Positions 21,963-33,318 of a DNA stretch of 64,000 nt are shown piece after piece (the stretch's first letter is position 1; each line of letters begins with the position of its first letter). Both the position numbers and the translations under genes were made by a program. The stretch comes from Ryuthela nishihirai (taxonomy: Eukaryota > Arthropoda > Arachnida > Araneae > Heptathelidae): NCBI GenBank assembly GCA_038380435.1, contig JAWZYU010000028.1, positions 20,382,201 to 20,446,200 of the forward strand, read 5' to 3'. The notes under the pieces are model-generated. The model saw only the letters and a list, made by a program, of their open reading frames with translations. It was not told the DNA's origin and made no database searches.

Positions 21963-23179
21963 TGTGTGGCGACGAAAGTACAGTACTCTTAAATTTTTTC
22001 ACTTTCCATGTTTTACGCAAATAGTGAATGATTTAGGGTTTCTTAATTGAAATAAATATTAATATATTTAAATATTTGCTGATTCCATTGTATTTTTGGA
22101 TTTCAGTCCTATTGAAAAAAATAATTATATAATTTAGACGTTTTTTAAAAAAATTCGTACTTAAAGAGATTTATTTAGAAAGGAAAATTAACGTTTCACT
22201 CGTATTGTAATTTTGAATATTCAACTTGCATATTTTAAACTCAGAAACCAAATATAGCATTTCATTAGAATAACATTTATTAGAGATTTGGAATAGCCTT
22301 TAAAATTTATAAAGCTTGATCAATGATTACATGATATACGGAAATTTCGCCTCTGACTTATCCCCGATAATAGATGCGAAATTGCAGAGTTTCCGCATCC
22401 AAAATGAGGTAGAAAAAGAGTGACTTTTGTCAAAAAAAAGTTGCGAGATGATTTTGTTGAGCGCTCTTGTGTGTCAAGTAAATTCATCTATCTTTCCACT
22501 CTTGTCTCGGGTACTATAGATAGGCCATTCCTGCAGTAGAAAAATTAATCATTTCACTTTTACACATGATATACGTATTTCTTGACTTTACCCATGATTT
22601 GACCTCAATGTAGACCTTGTCTTCACCTTAATGAGAAATGTTTAGCGATTCAGCAAAGCTAATACCACAGAGTGAAGATATCAACTATTAGGTTGGCTGT
22701 GAGTGTATGTGGTTTGGATACCATCGCAGACCGATATGAGAGAAGACCACTGCATCCTAAACTTTCCTCATCTCTCATGCTTGCTTCCTTTCCCCCTTAA
22801 GAGGTAGCTGCTAATTGTAAACTGCAACGCCACTCTTCTAGTAGACCTGGCAGAATTCTTTCTGTTCTCTATTAACCTTAATCTACTTTGATAAAAGGTT
22901 CCAAGAAAAGTAATCTCGCTTTTCTTTAATGCAAAACTGTTGGGCTTTTTCTTTCAGTTCCACAGCATTGTTCGTTAAAGCAGAACACAAATCATGCTAT
23001 AGCATTATTTTTATATCAAACTTATTGTTTGGTGTAATTAAAAAGCTGATAATAATTTTTTCTATATTTCTAAGGAAAAACATCTTTATCATAAGTTGAT
23101 AATCATAATTTCTTTCTATTATAACGATTCTGATATTCGGGAATCTGAAACGGCTCGACGTATCTAATATGTATAATAA
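21963..23179. other. No recognised feature (interior of hAT#2)
   Basis: AT-rich, with no coding resemblance and no hAT transposase motif found in any frame by eye. It may be the original non-coding body of hAT#2. Confidence 0.45.
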
Positions 23180-23366
23180 AAAAAAAATACCCCTCTCAAG
23201 CAGCTGCTTGCCATAGAGGTCTGACAGGAGCCTGTAAGTAGAAGGTCTGTGAGGATGGCAGGACCTTAGCAGAAAAACAACACAAACATTCATGCCTTAC
23301 CCGGGGCTCGAACCCAGGTCCCGTAGATCAGTAGCCTAGCGCGCTAACCAATCGGCCACGGGACGA
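23180..23366 (-). mobile_element. SINE-B copy
   Basis: Tail block AAGCAGCTGCTTGCC at left; the tRNA-like head with B box (complement of GGTTCGAGCCC) near 23310 and A box near 23340 at right. About 15 bases of the body are deleted near 23235. Confidence 0.9.
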
Positions 23367-23469
23367 CTATGTATGTATACAAATGCTATAAATTCTGATA
23401 CTGATGGTTAAATTCCAGGGGATGCAAATAATGAAAAAGAATTAGAGAATTAAATTCTTGATTAATGAT

Positions 23470-23645
23470 ATTTTTTTCACCTCTCAAACACTTGTTTATC
23501 ACTGGTCTGATAAGAGCCGGTCGATTTAAGACGTCAGATGACCAATTATGAAGGTGAGATCTCAGCAGAAAGAAAATAACCACACTTATAGGGTCTCTAA
23601 TCCAGGTTCCATAAACTTGAAGCGTGTAAACTCTTTGATCACAAG
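23470..23645 (-). mobile_element. SINE-B, very old copy
   Basis: Aligns in order with SINE-B (AAACACTTGTTTATCACTGG for the tail block, TCTCAGCAGAAAGAAAATAA for the body, then a degraded B box) but with heavy divergence. It shows the family has a long history. Confidence 0.6.
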
Positions 23646-24169
23646 GACAATATCAAGCTCAATAAATTTAATAAATGGCAGTTATCAACGACGCAGTTTT
23701 TGTTATTCATTTTGAATCCTCTGTGGGCTTTATCCTTGAACTCTCTTCTTTATCATCTTTATAGCAAATATTTCCTGCCTTAAAATTAAGGGAGGTGTGC
23801 TAAGCGAAAATTATGTTTAAAAAAAATGATGTGCCAATTTTTGTGGTACAATAAAATTAAAAGAACTTTTATTAGTTTTTCTATTATGGTTACTCCAATA
23901 GCGTAATGTAAAGTGATTAATTGATAAAATTAATTTTTTAAAATCTGTTTTTCCATGATTTTACATAAAAAATCACCCCCCTTCAAACTCGTTACTGAAA
24001 TTTGGAGAAACATGTGCCCCATCGCCCCCATTAAACTGCCTTCCGTTATTTCCAGAAACGTTTAGAATTTTCAATTCAGCAGAATATAAAAAAATATATA
24101 TTTTGAAAACGAAAATTACAAGTATACGTTGCTTTGCAATGGATTTCAACATCTAAGTGAGTCATATCC

Positions 24170-24573
24170 TTTCTTTGATTTAGGTGGTTAGCGCGCTTGT
24201 CTATTGATCTACGGGACCTGGGTTCGAGCCCCGGTAAGGCATGGCTGTTTGTGTCGTTTTTCTGCTGAGGTACTGCCATCCTCTCAGACCTTCTACTTTG
24301 GCATATAAACTGACAGGCTCCTGTCAGACCTCTGTGGCAAGCAGCTGCTTGAGGGGGTATTTATTTGCTTTCCCATAGCCGAGTGGTTAGCACGCTTGGC
24401 TACTGATCTAAGGGACCTGGGTTCGAGCCCCGGGTAAGGCATGGTTGTGTGTGTTGTTTTTCTGCCGAGGTCCTGCCATCCTCACAGACCTAATACTTTG
24501 GCATATAAACTGACAGGCTCCTGTCGGACCTATGTGGCAAGCAGCTGCTTGAGGGGGTATTTATTTTTTTTCC
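24170..24573 (+). repeat. Two SINE-B copies in direct tandem
   Basis: Copy one is 24170-24370, copy two 24371-24573. Each runs from the tRNA-like head (GGTTAGCGCGCTTG, GGTTCGAGCCCC) to the AAGCAGCTGCTTGAGGGGGT tail, with only a few T-rich bases between. This is head-to-tail amplification like the four-unit array at 48508-49308. Confidence 0.85.
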
Positions 24574-24995
24574 CAGTGCCTCCGGTAGTGATTAAGACCG
24601 AACCCAGATAGCTACGGCGGATGGGAACGTGCATTGTCCGTGAACTCTTAATACGACTCCCCGAAAGACGGCTTTGGTTGGAGTCGCCTTTGCCTGTCTA
24701 ATTCTGCTTTCTATACCCAATATCCTTGCTAATCGTTCAAAGAAAGAAAGCACTACTTCCAATTTCTAGCACTCCCTGTCGGCAGAAATGGAATTTCGAG
24801 TATCCGGTTTCTAAACAGCTTGGTATCTAAAGGGTTAAACTGTAGTAATGCAATTAAAAACCGATGAGTTTTTCTTAAAAGGAATGGTTCGCTTTTAAAA
24901 AAAATTAAATTCTCGGTTGAAAAAGCATTAAGGTGAAAAAGAAATCGTTAACGGAGCCACTACTGAAAAATGTCTTACTGGTACGTCGTACCGGC
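24574..24995. other. Right interior of hAT#2, no recognised feature
   Basis: Moderately GC-rich unique stretch (24590-24780), then AT-rich DNA up to the terminal repeat. No coding motif seen. Confidence 0.4.
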
Positions 24996-25018
24996 CTACT
25001 TTCACCACTGTATATAAG

Positions 25019-26550
25019 TTAAAGGGAATTTAATCTATCTTGCTGTTCGTGAAAAATTCATATATTTGGTATTCCCAATTAATTTTTATAGGTTATTGTT
25101 GAACCAGCTTGCTATTAAGTATATATCATGACTGATATCCAGATATATAATTCACTACTATTTGAATTTTTGAAACCAATTATGGTATCATCAGCAAATG
25201 ATACAACTTCTCCTTTTGAATTCAAGCTGAAACATTCATTAAAATAAGTTAAAAATAAAATAGGCCCAAGTATTAAGCCTGTGGTATACCATTACTGATC
25301 AGTTTAATTGTACTTTTGTTGATATTGATCTGGACAAATTGCATCCTATTTTTTAAATATAATTTGAACCACTCAGAAACAACCCCTCTAAATCCTATGA
25401 CAAATGATTTCTTTAAGAGCATATCATGGTTAACTGTGTCAAACGTTTTTGCTATGTCCAAGTATATACACTCAGTTTTTTTTATGAGTTATCAATTGCA
25501 CTCAGAATTATCGTGGTCAATTATAATGCAGCATTTCAGTATTACAGCCTTCTTTGAATTAAAAATTGTGAATTGCTAAAATAGCTTTTCTTATTCAAGT
25601 ATCCTAAAATACTTCTCTTCATAATTTTTTTTTCTGTAACTTTAGATAAACTAGACAAAACTGACATTGGCCTATTCATGTCGTATTTGTTTCCTTTTTA
25701 TAAATAGGAGTAACCCTAGCAGTCTTTAAATTATTGAAGAATATACCATTTTTGAAAGAAAGATGAATTAAATCTACTAAGTATTCAGCATGATATTTAA
25801 CAGCAATTTTTAATATCTTGGGTATTAAAAATTATCAGAACCTGCTGATTTATTATTATTTAATGAGGATATAATATTTATCACTTCCTTAGATTTCGTT
25901 GGTTCCAAGTAAATTGAATTCGGTGAGTTCTTTAATCTGTTTACATAAAATGGATTTTTAACAGTACCAGTGCTACCTAAATTAATATTTATAAAATGAT
26001 TATAAATTTTTCGGGCAAAATGTTTAGGTCACAGTTCTTGGACAAGTTTAATCCCTTTTTAGGAGTATTAAATATTTTATTTAAACATTGCCATTCCCTT
26101 ATAGAATTTCCCTCACATTTATCAAATTCCCTTTGATAATTTATAATGATATTGAGCTATTTGATAAATAATGATAAATAAATAATATGAATTGATAAAT
26201 GAATATAAATATATATATTTGATATAAAATAAAATATTTGATAATGAAATTAGATATTTACTATATTGATAAATAAATAATATGAATTGATAAATGATTT
26301 TTAGCTATTTTAATTTCTTTTACTGTAAAGTTTCTAATATTTTTATATTGATCCCAATAAACTGTAATTTTAGGATATTTTCTATGTTTTAGATAAAACT
26401 TATCTCTTAATTTAAAAAGATTTATATTATTTTTATACATTTTAGCTTTATTACCATATCTTGCTGTTTCCTTTGCTGTGTTTCATTGCTACTTGTTCCT
26501 TATTAACAGAATCCTCATATGCACTTTTAACTCTTCAGATTTGTTAAAAT
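25019..26550 (-). pseudogene. CR1/Jockey-group LINE copy J2, RT part
   Basis: Read leftward: linker-like 'FKLRDKFYLKHRKY' near 26400, then RT 'MDIAKTFDTVNHDMLLKKSF' (25400-25461), 'GFRGVVSEWFKLYLKNRMQF', 'ISNGIPQ' and 'VVSFADDTIIGF' (catalytic ADD, near 25190). 'ASWFNNNL' and 'NTKYMNFSRTAR' end at the hAT#2 target site, and the protein resumes left of 18247. A local duplication of about 110 bases (AT-rich) lies at 26150-26310. Many frameshifts. Confidence 0.8.
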
Positions 26551-26577
26551 TAATAAATGTTTTAGTGGAAAAACTTT

Positions 26578-26653
26578 CGCCGACATACGGGATTCGAACC
26601 CGCATCTCTCCAGAAACATGCCATAGTATTCTAACCTGTTGAACCGTAACCAT
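26578..26653 (-). repeat. SINE-D: tRNA-like repeat
   Basis: tRNA-like sequence with B box GGTTCGAATCC (complement of GGATTCGAACC at 26590-26600) and an A-box-like stretch near 26640, preceded by AATAAATGTTTTAGTGGAAAAA. Nearly the same 100 bases occur inverted at 31845-31950. Confidence 0.7.
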
Positions 26654-26993
26654 CGAGACTCAAGGCCTTTTCAGACTTTTCACGAGGCCTCGTCTTTTCA
26701 CTGGTGACGTCACACGTTCTGACATTAGCATTCGTCGATCCAGCATCTTGATACCCCGTAGCTGCTTGTGTGTTTGTTGGCGGGATTATTAGCTTTAATT
26801 ATTATCTGGTGTTCAACAAATGTATTTTTAAATAATATTTGCAAGATAAAAAATGATTGTTTCTTGGAGAATTTAGGAAATAAGAAAAAATGTCTTAGTG
26901 CCAAAAAGAGAAAGTTGTCTACCCTCAATAAATAGTATCCACAGAGTTAACTGTTGGCTTTGATATTAATAGTTTTGTGACAAACAGTTTTTC
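26654..26993. other. No recognised feature
   Basis: Unique-looking sequence with a 67-codon open frame (26725-26928, minus) that matches nothing I know. Confidence 0.4.
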
Positions 26994-27165
26994 TGGCGTG
27001 TGGGATTTGAACCATATTTCTCCAGGTACATGCCACAGTGTTCTAAGACCACTAAACTAATAAGTTATATTAGTGGAAAAAGGCAGAGTCTGTTAGTTTA
27101 GTGGTCTTACACCACTGGCTTATATCTGGAAAGATGTATGCCTAAATGATTTAATCTTTCTTTAC
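26994..27165. repeat. Two degenerate SINE-D copies in inverted orientation
   Basis: A minus copy (26994-27060, GGGATTTGAACC) faces a plus copy (27088-27165). The shared TAAGACCACTAAACTAA and its inverse make a hairpin with arms of 17 bp. Both are decayed relative to 31845-31950. Confidence 0.6.
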
Positions 27166-27811
27166 CAGGGTGCATAGAATTATTTTTTTAACAATCGAAG
27201 ATTGATTAGAGACTATTTTGTTTACATTTGGGAGGTTAGTTGAGCGATTTATTGTCAAATCTTTAGTCATAGATTTAAAGGTAGCTTTGTAAACCAAAAT
27301 ATGTGTGTGTGCTTGCAGTAAATAGTAGTTTCTAAAGTTTAGATGCACTTTTCCTGTTAGTTTTTGAATGTATTTCATCGAAAGGTTGTATCCATGTCGA
27401 AATATTATTCAAATTTAATGAGAGTTCAGAAAAAAATACAACTCAATAGTCCTATAAATTCAGTCTAATCACTAAGAAAAAGCATTGAAATTAAATCATA
27501 ACTAACTGAAATCGTTACAGCTAAAGCTATTACAATATATCATTAATTTTTACTTCACATTTGCCAATAAAATTGTTCTAAATAATTTTTGTGTGTTTTT
27601 TTTCTCTTTTTAATAAAACACACTAATTTTCCATAATAATTTATATGCCACGATTATATTATTAATGGTAAAAACAACTGGATCAGTTATTGACAGCATT
27701 TATCGCGAAAAATATGTGAAGGAAATGATTTTATTTTTTTAATATATAACCGAGTAATTATTTGCATTTAACTTTATTTTTAAACATATTGTGTCATTGT
27801 AATTATACGTA
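27166..27811. other. AT-rich intron DNA, no recognised feature
   Basis: A 75-codon open frame (27151-27378, minus) has no recognisable motif. The remainder is AT-rich. Confidence 0.4.
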
Positions 27812-28025
27812 CAGTAGCTCAAAAAAGTATCCGAACACTACGGTTGATTACAAAATTCAGAAAAAATATATGGCAACGATTTTTTTAGAAATTAGTGATC
27901 TGGCAACCTTCGTGTCACGTGCCACGAAGGTTGCCAGATCACTAATTTCTAAAAAAATCGTTGCCATATATTTTTTCCGAATTTTGTAATCAACCGTAGT
28001 GTTCGGATACTTTTTTGAGCGACAG
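27812..28025. mobile_element. Palindromic MITE P1, Tc1/mariner-like
   Basis: A 214-bp near-perfect palindrome. Its ends, CAGTAGCTCAAAAAAGTATC and inverse, lie between TA dinucleotides (27810-27811 and 28026-28027). The symmetry centre is in the TCACGTGCCACG region near 27918. Same family as 41228-41439 and the split copy 40116-40783. Confidence 0.9.
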
Positions 28026-28039
28026 TACAACCGATTATG

Positions 28040-31000
28040 ACGCTCCTGGTAATTTATATATCGTTCTGCATGTTCAGAGGACGTTAAACGACGACGAGTG
28101 TGGTCGATAAATTAGTTATTGATGAAATTGGAAGAAATCAGCTAGTAACAAAGGACGATAATATTTGTAATATAACTCATATGAATATTAAATCCACTAG
28201 AAAAAACTTTGATTATTTTATTTTAGTACAATCATTAATGGACCTTTCATCAGATATAATTGTATTGTCAGAGATATGGATCAAAGAACACGAACTAATG
28301 CTTTATAATATTGAAAGTTTTAACAAATTTTACCAGTGTCGATGTGTAAATAGATCAGGTGGGGTATTAGTTTTTGTAAATTCCAAGTTAAGAGCTACTC
28401 AGGTAGATTTTAATTGTAATAATGCAGATGTAGTGTCTCTAAAAGTTAAGATTAGTAATTTTGACTATAACATTATTTCAGTGTATAGATCCCCTAGCCT
28501 AGATAAGCAATGTTTTATTGATGAATTTTCCTCTCAGTTACTACGAAATAACTATAAAAATGTCATATTGATCGGAGACTTTAATATTGATTTATTAGAT
28601 AATAAAAATATTAATTGTAGTTACTGTGATATGTTAGTAACGTTAGGATTTATCCAGTGTATTGCGCAACCAACTAGATTTTCCGATAATACATGTGTTG
28701 ATCATATTGCTGTAAGATTATTTGGTATTAAGAAAGTTACATCGATAATTATTAAAACGACCGTGATGGATCATTATTTAGTAATGCTGCAACTAAAAAG
28801 AAGCGTAATAGAAAAAGATACCGAGGAAGATAGAAAATATGTTAAATTTTAAAGAACTTGAATTAAAATTAAAGAATATAAAGTTGGGTACAGATGTTAT
28901 TAAAGATGATCAAAGATATTGCGATTCAATTTTTGATCAAATTAATATGTGTGTTAGAGAATGTACAAAGCTGAAATATTTGCCAAGCACCACAAAGAAA
29001 ATATTAAAACCATGGGTCACAGACGAAACACTTCAATTAATTACCGAAAAGAACAAATTATATAAAAGGCTTAAAAGTTGTTCATGTAATAATGAGGAAT
29101 ACAAGGAAATTAAGGATAGATTCACCCTTCTCCGTAACAGCTTAACTAATAAATTAAGAATCGCTAAAAATAACTATTATAAATATAAAGTTCTTTCGGC
29201 AGGCAATGACTCTAAACAGCAGTGGAAAATTATTAACGAATTAACTGGTAAATATAATAATAAAAATCTATTAAGAGAAATCCAAATTGGTGAAAGAATA
29301 CACGATACCTTTAATGATAAAAAGATAATCGCCGACGCCTTTAATGATTATTACATCAATGTGGTAGATGATCTAATATAAAACGTTACAGAGGAAGACA
29401 CCTGTGAAAACACATCGGACGATGTGAAATACTACAGAGTAAATTCAATGGCCTTGTTACCGATTAGTGAAAGTGAATTAATTAAGACAGCCTTTAGGCT
29501 TAAATTAAACAAATCATCAGGTGACGATAACTTCTCAGTCTACATGTTACAGAGAGGGATCAGTGTAATATCTGGAATTTTACTGAAGTGTTACAATTTG
29601 TCCTTGCAGGTGGATATTTCCCATCTTCGCTTAAAAATTCGTTGGTTACCCCAATTTATAAAAATGGTGATAAAATGCTTGTAGAGAATTATAGGCCTAT
29701 TTCAATACAAACTGTTTTCTCAAAATTATTTGAAAAGTTAATGCATTTAAGGTTAACTAATTACCTTACTAAATATACTATACTATCGGAACACCAGTAC
29801 GGGTTTAGGAAAAATAAAGGTACAACTGATGCTACAGCTGAATTAGTTAAATTAATATATAATGATCTCAACAAAAATGAACGAGTGGTGGTCTTGTTTC
29901 TGGACATGTCTAAAGCTTTTGACTACCTGTCTATTGATATTTTACTAAATAAATGAGAGGTTATTGGTATAAGGGGACTGTCACTGAGATGGTTTGATTC
30001 GTATTTGAAGGATAGAACACAACAAGTTACAATAGGAGACGTTTTGAGTAAAAAAAAATCAATTCGTTATGGTGTTCCACAGGGTTCTGTTTTGGGACCA
30101 CAGTTATTCTTAATATATGTGAATGATCTATTACACACCAAATTCAAAGGTAAGATTATTTCGTTTGCAGATGACACTGCCTTGGTTTACTGTGATAAAA
30201 CTGATGATGAACTATTAAGCAATATTACTGAAGACTTAAAAACACTTCGAACTTGGTTCCAAAAAAATAAATTATTAATAAATGTAAATAAAACGAAATA
30301 TATGTATTTTAATACTGTTAGGGGAAAGTATAGAGATCTTGGAGATTTAGTCTATCATATGAGTGATTGTAAGTTTTTCGAACAAGAAAAAATTGGGTCT
30401 TTAAACTGTGCTTGCCCAAGGATTAAAAGTACTAAAACACTAAAATATTTAGGAGTTAATTTCGACTGTTATCTAACCTGGCATGATCATGTTCAAAAAG
30501 TAGCATTAAATATCAAACAAATAATTCCCAAAATGTATCTTTTAAGAGATATGATGAATATAGGAATTTTAAAGAACGTATATTATGCATTAATCTTTTC
30601 CAGAATACAGTATGCAATTCTAATTTGGGGAGGAGCATCTTCATGTTATTTAAATCAATTGCAGCAATTGCAAAAATATATAGTAAAGATTATGACATTT
30701 AAAAGAAAGTACGACTCGTCTGAGCAAAGTTTCAAAAAACTTGAAATACTCAACTTAAAACAAATACACCAAATGGCTTTAGCAAAGCATGTATTTCGTA
30801 ATAAGGACAAATTTGATGTAGTTGTTAACAAATATTTTACAAGAGCGATAGTGGCTCAGGATTTTTGCATTCCAAAACCAAACAGAGTTATTCAAAAAAT
30901 ATTATGGATATAGTGGCTTAAAATTATTCAACTCATTGCCAGATAACATGAAAATTATAAATAATAAAACACATTTCTCTAAAGAACTAAAAAAATGGTT

Positions 31001-31265
31001 GTTGAACGGTGGAGATTGCGACTGATGTTTTATTTACTGTATTAACTGATTGCATTGAAATGAGATATGAGTAATAGATAAATTTATATATTACAGAGGA
31101 TGAAATTGCTTTTTTCGTTTACATATTTATATATATTGATGTACTCAGGATTGCATGAAATATATGTTTTGCAAATATCCACTTGCGAGTTAAACACTAA
31201 CTCTTGTGGAACTTGACTATGTATTAACTATGTATTAAATATTGTGCAAATAAATATTATTATTA
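28040..31265 (+). mobile_element. CR1/Jockey-group LINE copy J1, nearly complete ORF2
   Basis: Endonuclease 28100-28852: 'NITHMNIKSTRKNFDYF', 'IIVLSEIWI', 'RSGGVLVFVNSK', 'ISVYRSP', 'LIGDFNIDLLDN' and 'VDHIAVRLF'. Linker 28839-29381 (frameshift). RT: 'SGDDNFSVYML', 'PIYKNGDKMLVENYRPIS', 'LFLDMSKAFDYLSIDILL', 'YGVPQGSVLGPQLFLIYVND' and 'SFADDTALVY' (catalytic ADD near 30168). C-terminal region to a stop near 31023. The breaks are two frameshifts (about 28850 and 29610), one stop near 29954 and a frameshift near 30905. The 3' end is an AATAAATATTATTATTATTA tail at 31248-31267. ORF1 is absent, so it is 5' truncated. Class is CR1/Jockey group; exact clade not decided. Confidence 0.9.
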
Positions 31266-31560
31266 TTACATTTTGAGTCATCAATTTAGCACAATTGCAA
31301 ATCAAGATCTATTTTAGTTTCAACGTCTTCCTTATTTTAAGGTTTAATATAGAAATATTACTCTAATGTACATATATATCATATAATAATACCATGTCAA
31401 TCAGTTTTTGAGCACAGTACCAAGCAAAAATGCCCTCCCGATCGCATGGAAAAGAGTAAATGTTCGATTTGCTACGATAGAACTACGTGTGCAGGATACA
31501 CTGTGGATCCACAGGATGTCACGTCAGTTTAGACTGTATTGGCCTTGTTCTCGAAGGTTG

Positions 31561-31839
31561 CAGTCTTTTTTTCCACTAATAATGACTATCACTCTTCCCG
31601 TGAATTTTGGGCACCTTCTTTTGGCGCCATCTATGATCTCGAGTAGCAACTATTTCTTCTGAGTAAGATGGAAATAAATAATGAAGACACGTCACTCTAT
31701 TTAGCGTTATTTATTTCCATCTTATTCAGAGCACAAAAAAGAAATAGTTGCCACCTGTGATCATAGATGGCGCCAAAAGGAGACGCCCAAAATTCACGGG
31801 AAGAGTGATAGGCATTATTAGTGGAAGAAAGACTGAGAC
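31561..31839. repeat. Foldback MITE-like inverted repeat, ~120-bp arms
   Basis: The arms about 31561-31680 and 31708-31839 are reverse complements (for instance CATCTATGATC against GATCATAGATG, and CACTCTTCCCGTGAATTTT against its inverse), with a spacer near 30 bp. Ends CAGTCTTT and inverse. It directly abuts SINE-D at 31845. Confidence 0.8.
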
Positions 31840-31844
31840 GGAGT

Positions 31845-31950
31845 TAGTTCAACGGGTTAGAATACTCTAGCATGTTTCTGGAGAGATGCGGGTTCGAATC
31901 CCGTATATCGGCGAATTTTTTTCCACAAAAACATTTATTGACGTTTAAAC
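31845..31950 (+). repeat. SINE-D: tRNA-like repeat, best copy
   Basis: A-box-like TAGTTCAACGGGTTAG (31855-31870) and B box GGTTCGAATCC (31890-31900) in a tRNA-sized unit, followed by a T-rich stretch and CATTTATT tail. An isolated tRNA gene is unlikely because the 3' flank is shared with the other copies. Confidence 0.7.
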
Positions 31951-31959
31951 GTCTACAGA

Positions 31960-32972
31960 TAATTCTGTGATCATTAATCATTGTTAAAATTAGTATTTAA
32001 CTGTAAATTAAAGTATTTTGTACATGTTTCTAATGCAATATAATCAACTTTTTTTCTTAGAAATAATGAATAATCTTCATATTTATCCAATAACTTGTAT
32101 ATTTTACCAAGTTTTAATATTATTGGATAGTAATTAGTTACATTTTTAACATAGATATCTATCTGAACTATATCGGCCAGATATTTCTGTGTCTTTATAA
32201 AAATGGAATCAGTGCAAGATCTCGAGTCTTTAACTATTCTAGTACGATTTGATATTAAAGAATGATAACCATATTAACACAGTAAATTTAAATATTACAG
32301 AGTATCATTTATATCTTGTAATATATCAATATTTATATTCTCGATTATTTCACTATTCTTATAATCCGTCGTTTTTAATATATCTTCCATCTCCTGCACA
32401 AAATTTCAAATGGTGTGTTTATGTGATCTATATATCGCCCAAATATTCACATCCAAATTTATATCATAAGCATATACACACTCTGCAGTATTCAGCTTGA
32501 AAGGCATTTTAAGGAAGTTAAAGACATTAGTTTTATAGCAAAATAATACCCCACCAGATCTATTTCCTTCCCTACAATCATAAAATGTATCATAATCATC
32601 GATTCCAAATATATCAATTCCGATACCCAGATCCCGCTAAGCATCAAAATATCAATTTTGTAATTAGCCATTTCTAATAAAAGTAATATTTCGTTAAAAT
32701 TATCACTATTTATATATTGCATGAACTCATTATCACTACACATTTCGAACGATACACTAGTTTCTAAATCATCCCTTGTCCACACTGTTATTACCCGTAT
32801 TAGTGAACGTATTTGTAGCCATTTTTACTTCATCGATAACTCTACTCTTTATTCTAATTAACTTCGAGTTGACATCTTTTCTGATGAAAATTTCCCACCT
32901 TTAGTCCACATAAATTTATAATAATGTTTTGTTTACATTTTTTTTTGTTTTTTTTTTGTTCATAGAGTAGCT
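31960..32972 (-). pseudogene. CR1/Jockey-group LINE copy J3, ORF1 end and endonuclease start
   Basis: Reading leftward from the hAT#3 target site, ORF1 resumes ('ELLYEQKK', 'WTKGGKFFIRKDVNSKL', 'IRIKSRV'). The endonuclease then appears as 'NDNFNEILLLLEMANYKIDIL' with changes, 'ENINIDILQDIND' (the GDFNIDL site decayed to ENINIDI) and 'NYYPIILKLGKI' (the SDHYP region). No RT follows; sequence ends near SINE-D. Upstream ORF1 lies at 40955-41580 on the other side of hAT#3. Confidence 0.7.
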
Positions 32973-33318
32973 CTTTATTCCAGTGGTTCTCAACCTTTTA
33001 TGCTTCACGTACCCCCTGAAATGTGTATGGAACTGGCGTATCCCTTATATATATAGATAAAACTATAGTTAAAGTATAACAATGGGAATAAAATAAAACA
33101 TATATATATACACACATTAAATTTTGCATTCATAAATTACATATATCGAAAAACATAAAAAATGACAAACAGTTTAACAAATCTTATAAAATTATAAACA
33201 TTTTACTGGGTAATCAGTGAAATGGTAGTGCTTGTTTACGCTTGCACAGTTCATCAATGGTTGGGGTTATCTTGCTAAGGTAGAGTCGCAAGTCATCTTC
33301 AACATCCAGCCTGTTCCT

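Larger units (their letters stand above)
18255..25010. mobile_element. hAT transposon #2, 6.8 kb composite
   Basis: Terminal repeats CAGTGGTGAAAGTAG (18255-18269) and the exact inverse at 24996-25010 are flanked by perfect 8-bp duplications TATATAAG (18247-18254 and 25011-25018). It sits inside LINE J2, whose coding resumes on both sides. No hAT transposase was recognised within; most of the interior is RTE copy B plus SINE-B copies. It is either non-autonomous or has lost its gene. Confidence 0.9.

Noticed and set aside
31845..31920. Possible functional tRNA gene
   Set aside because: A and B boxes are present, but the acceptor stem does not pair well and the 3' flank is shared with other copies, so it is a tRNA-derived repeat.
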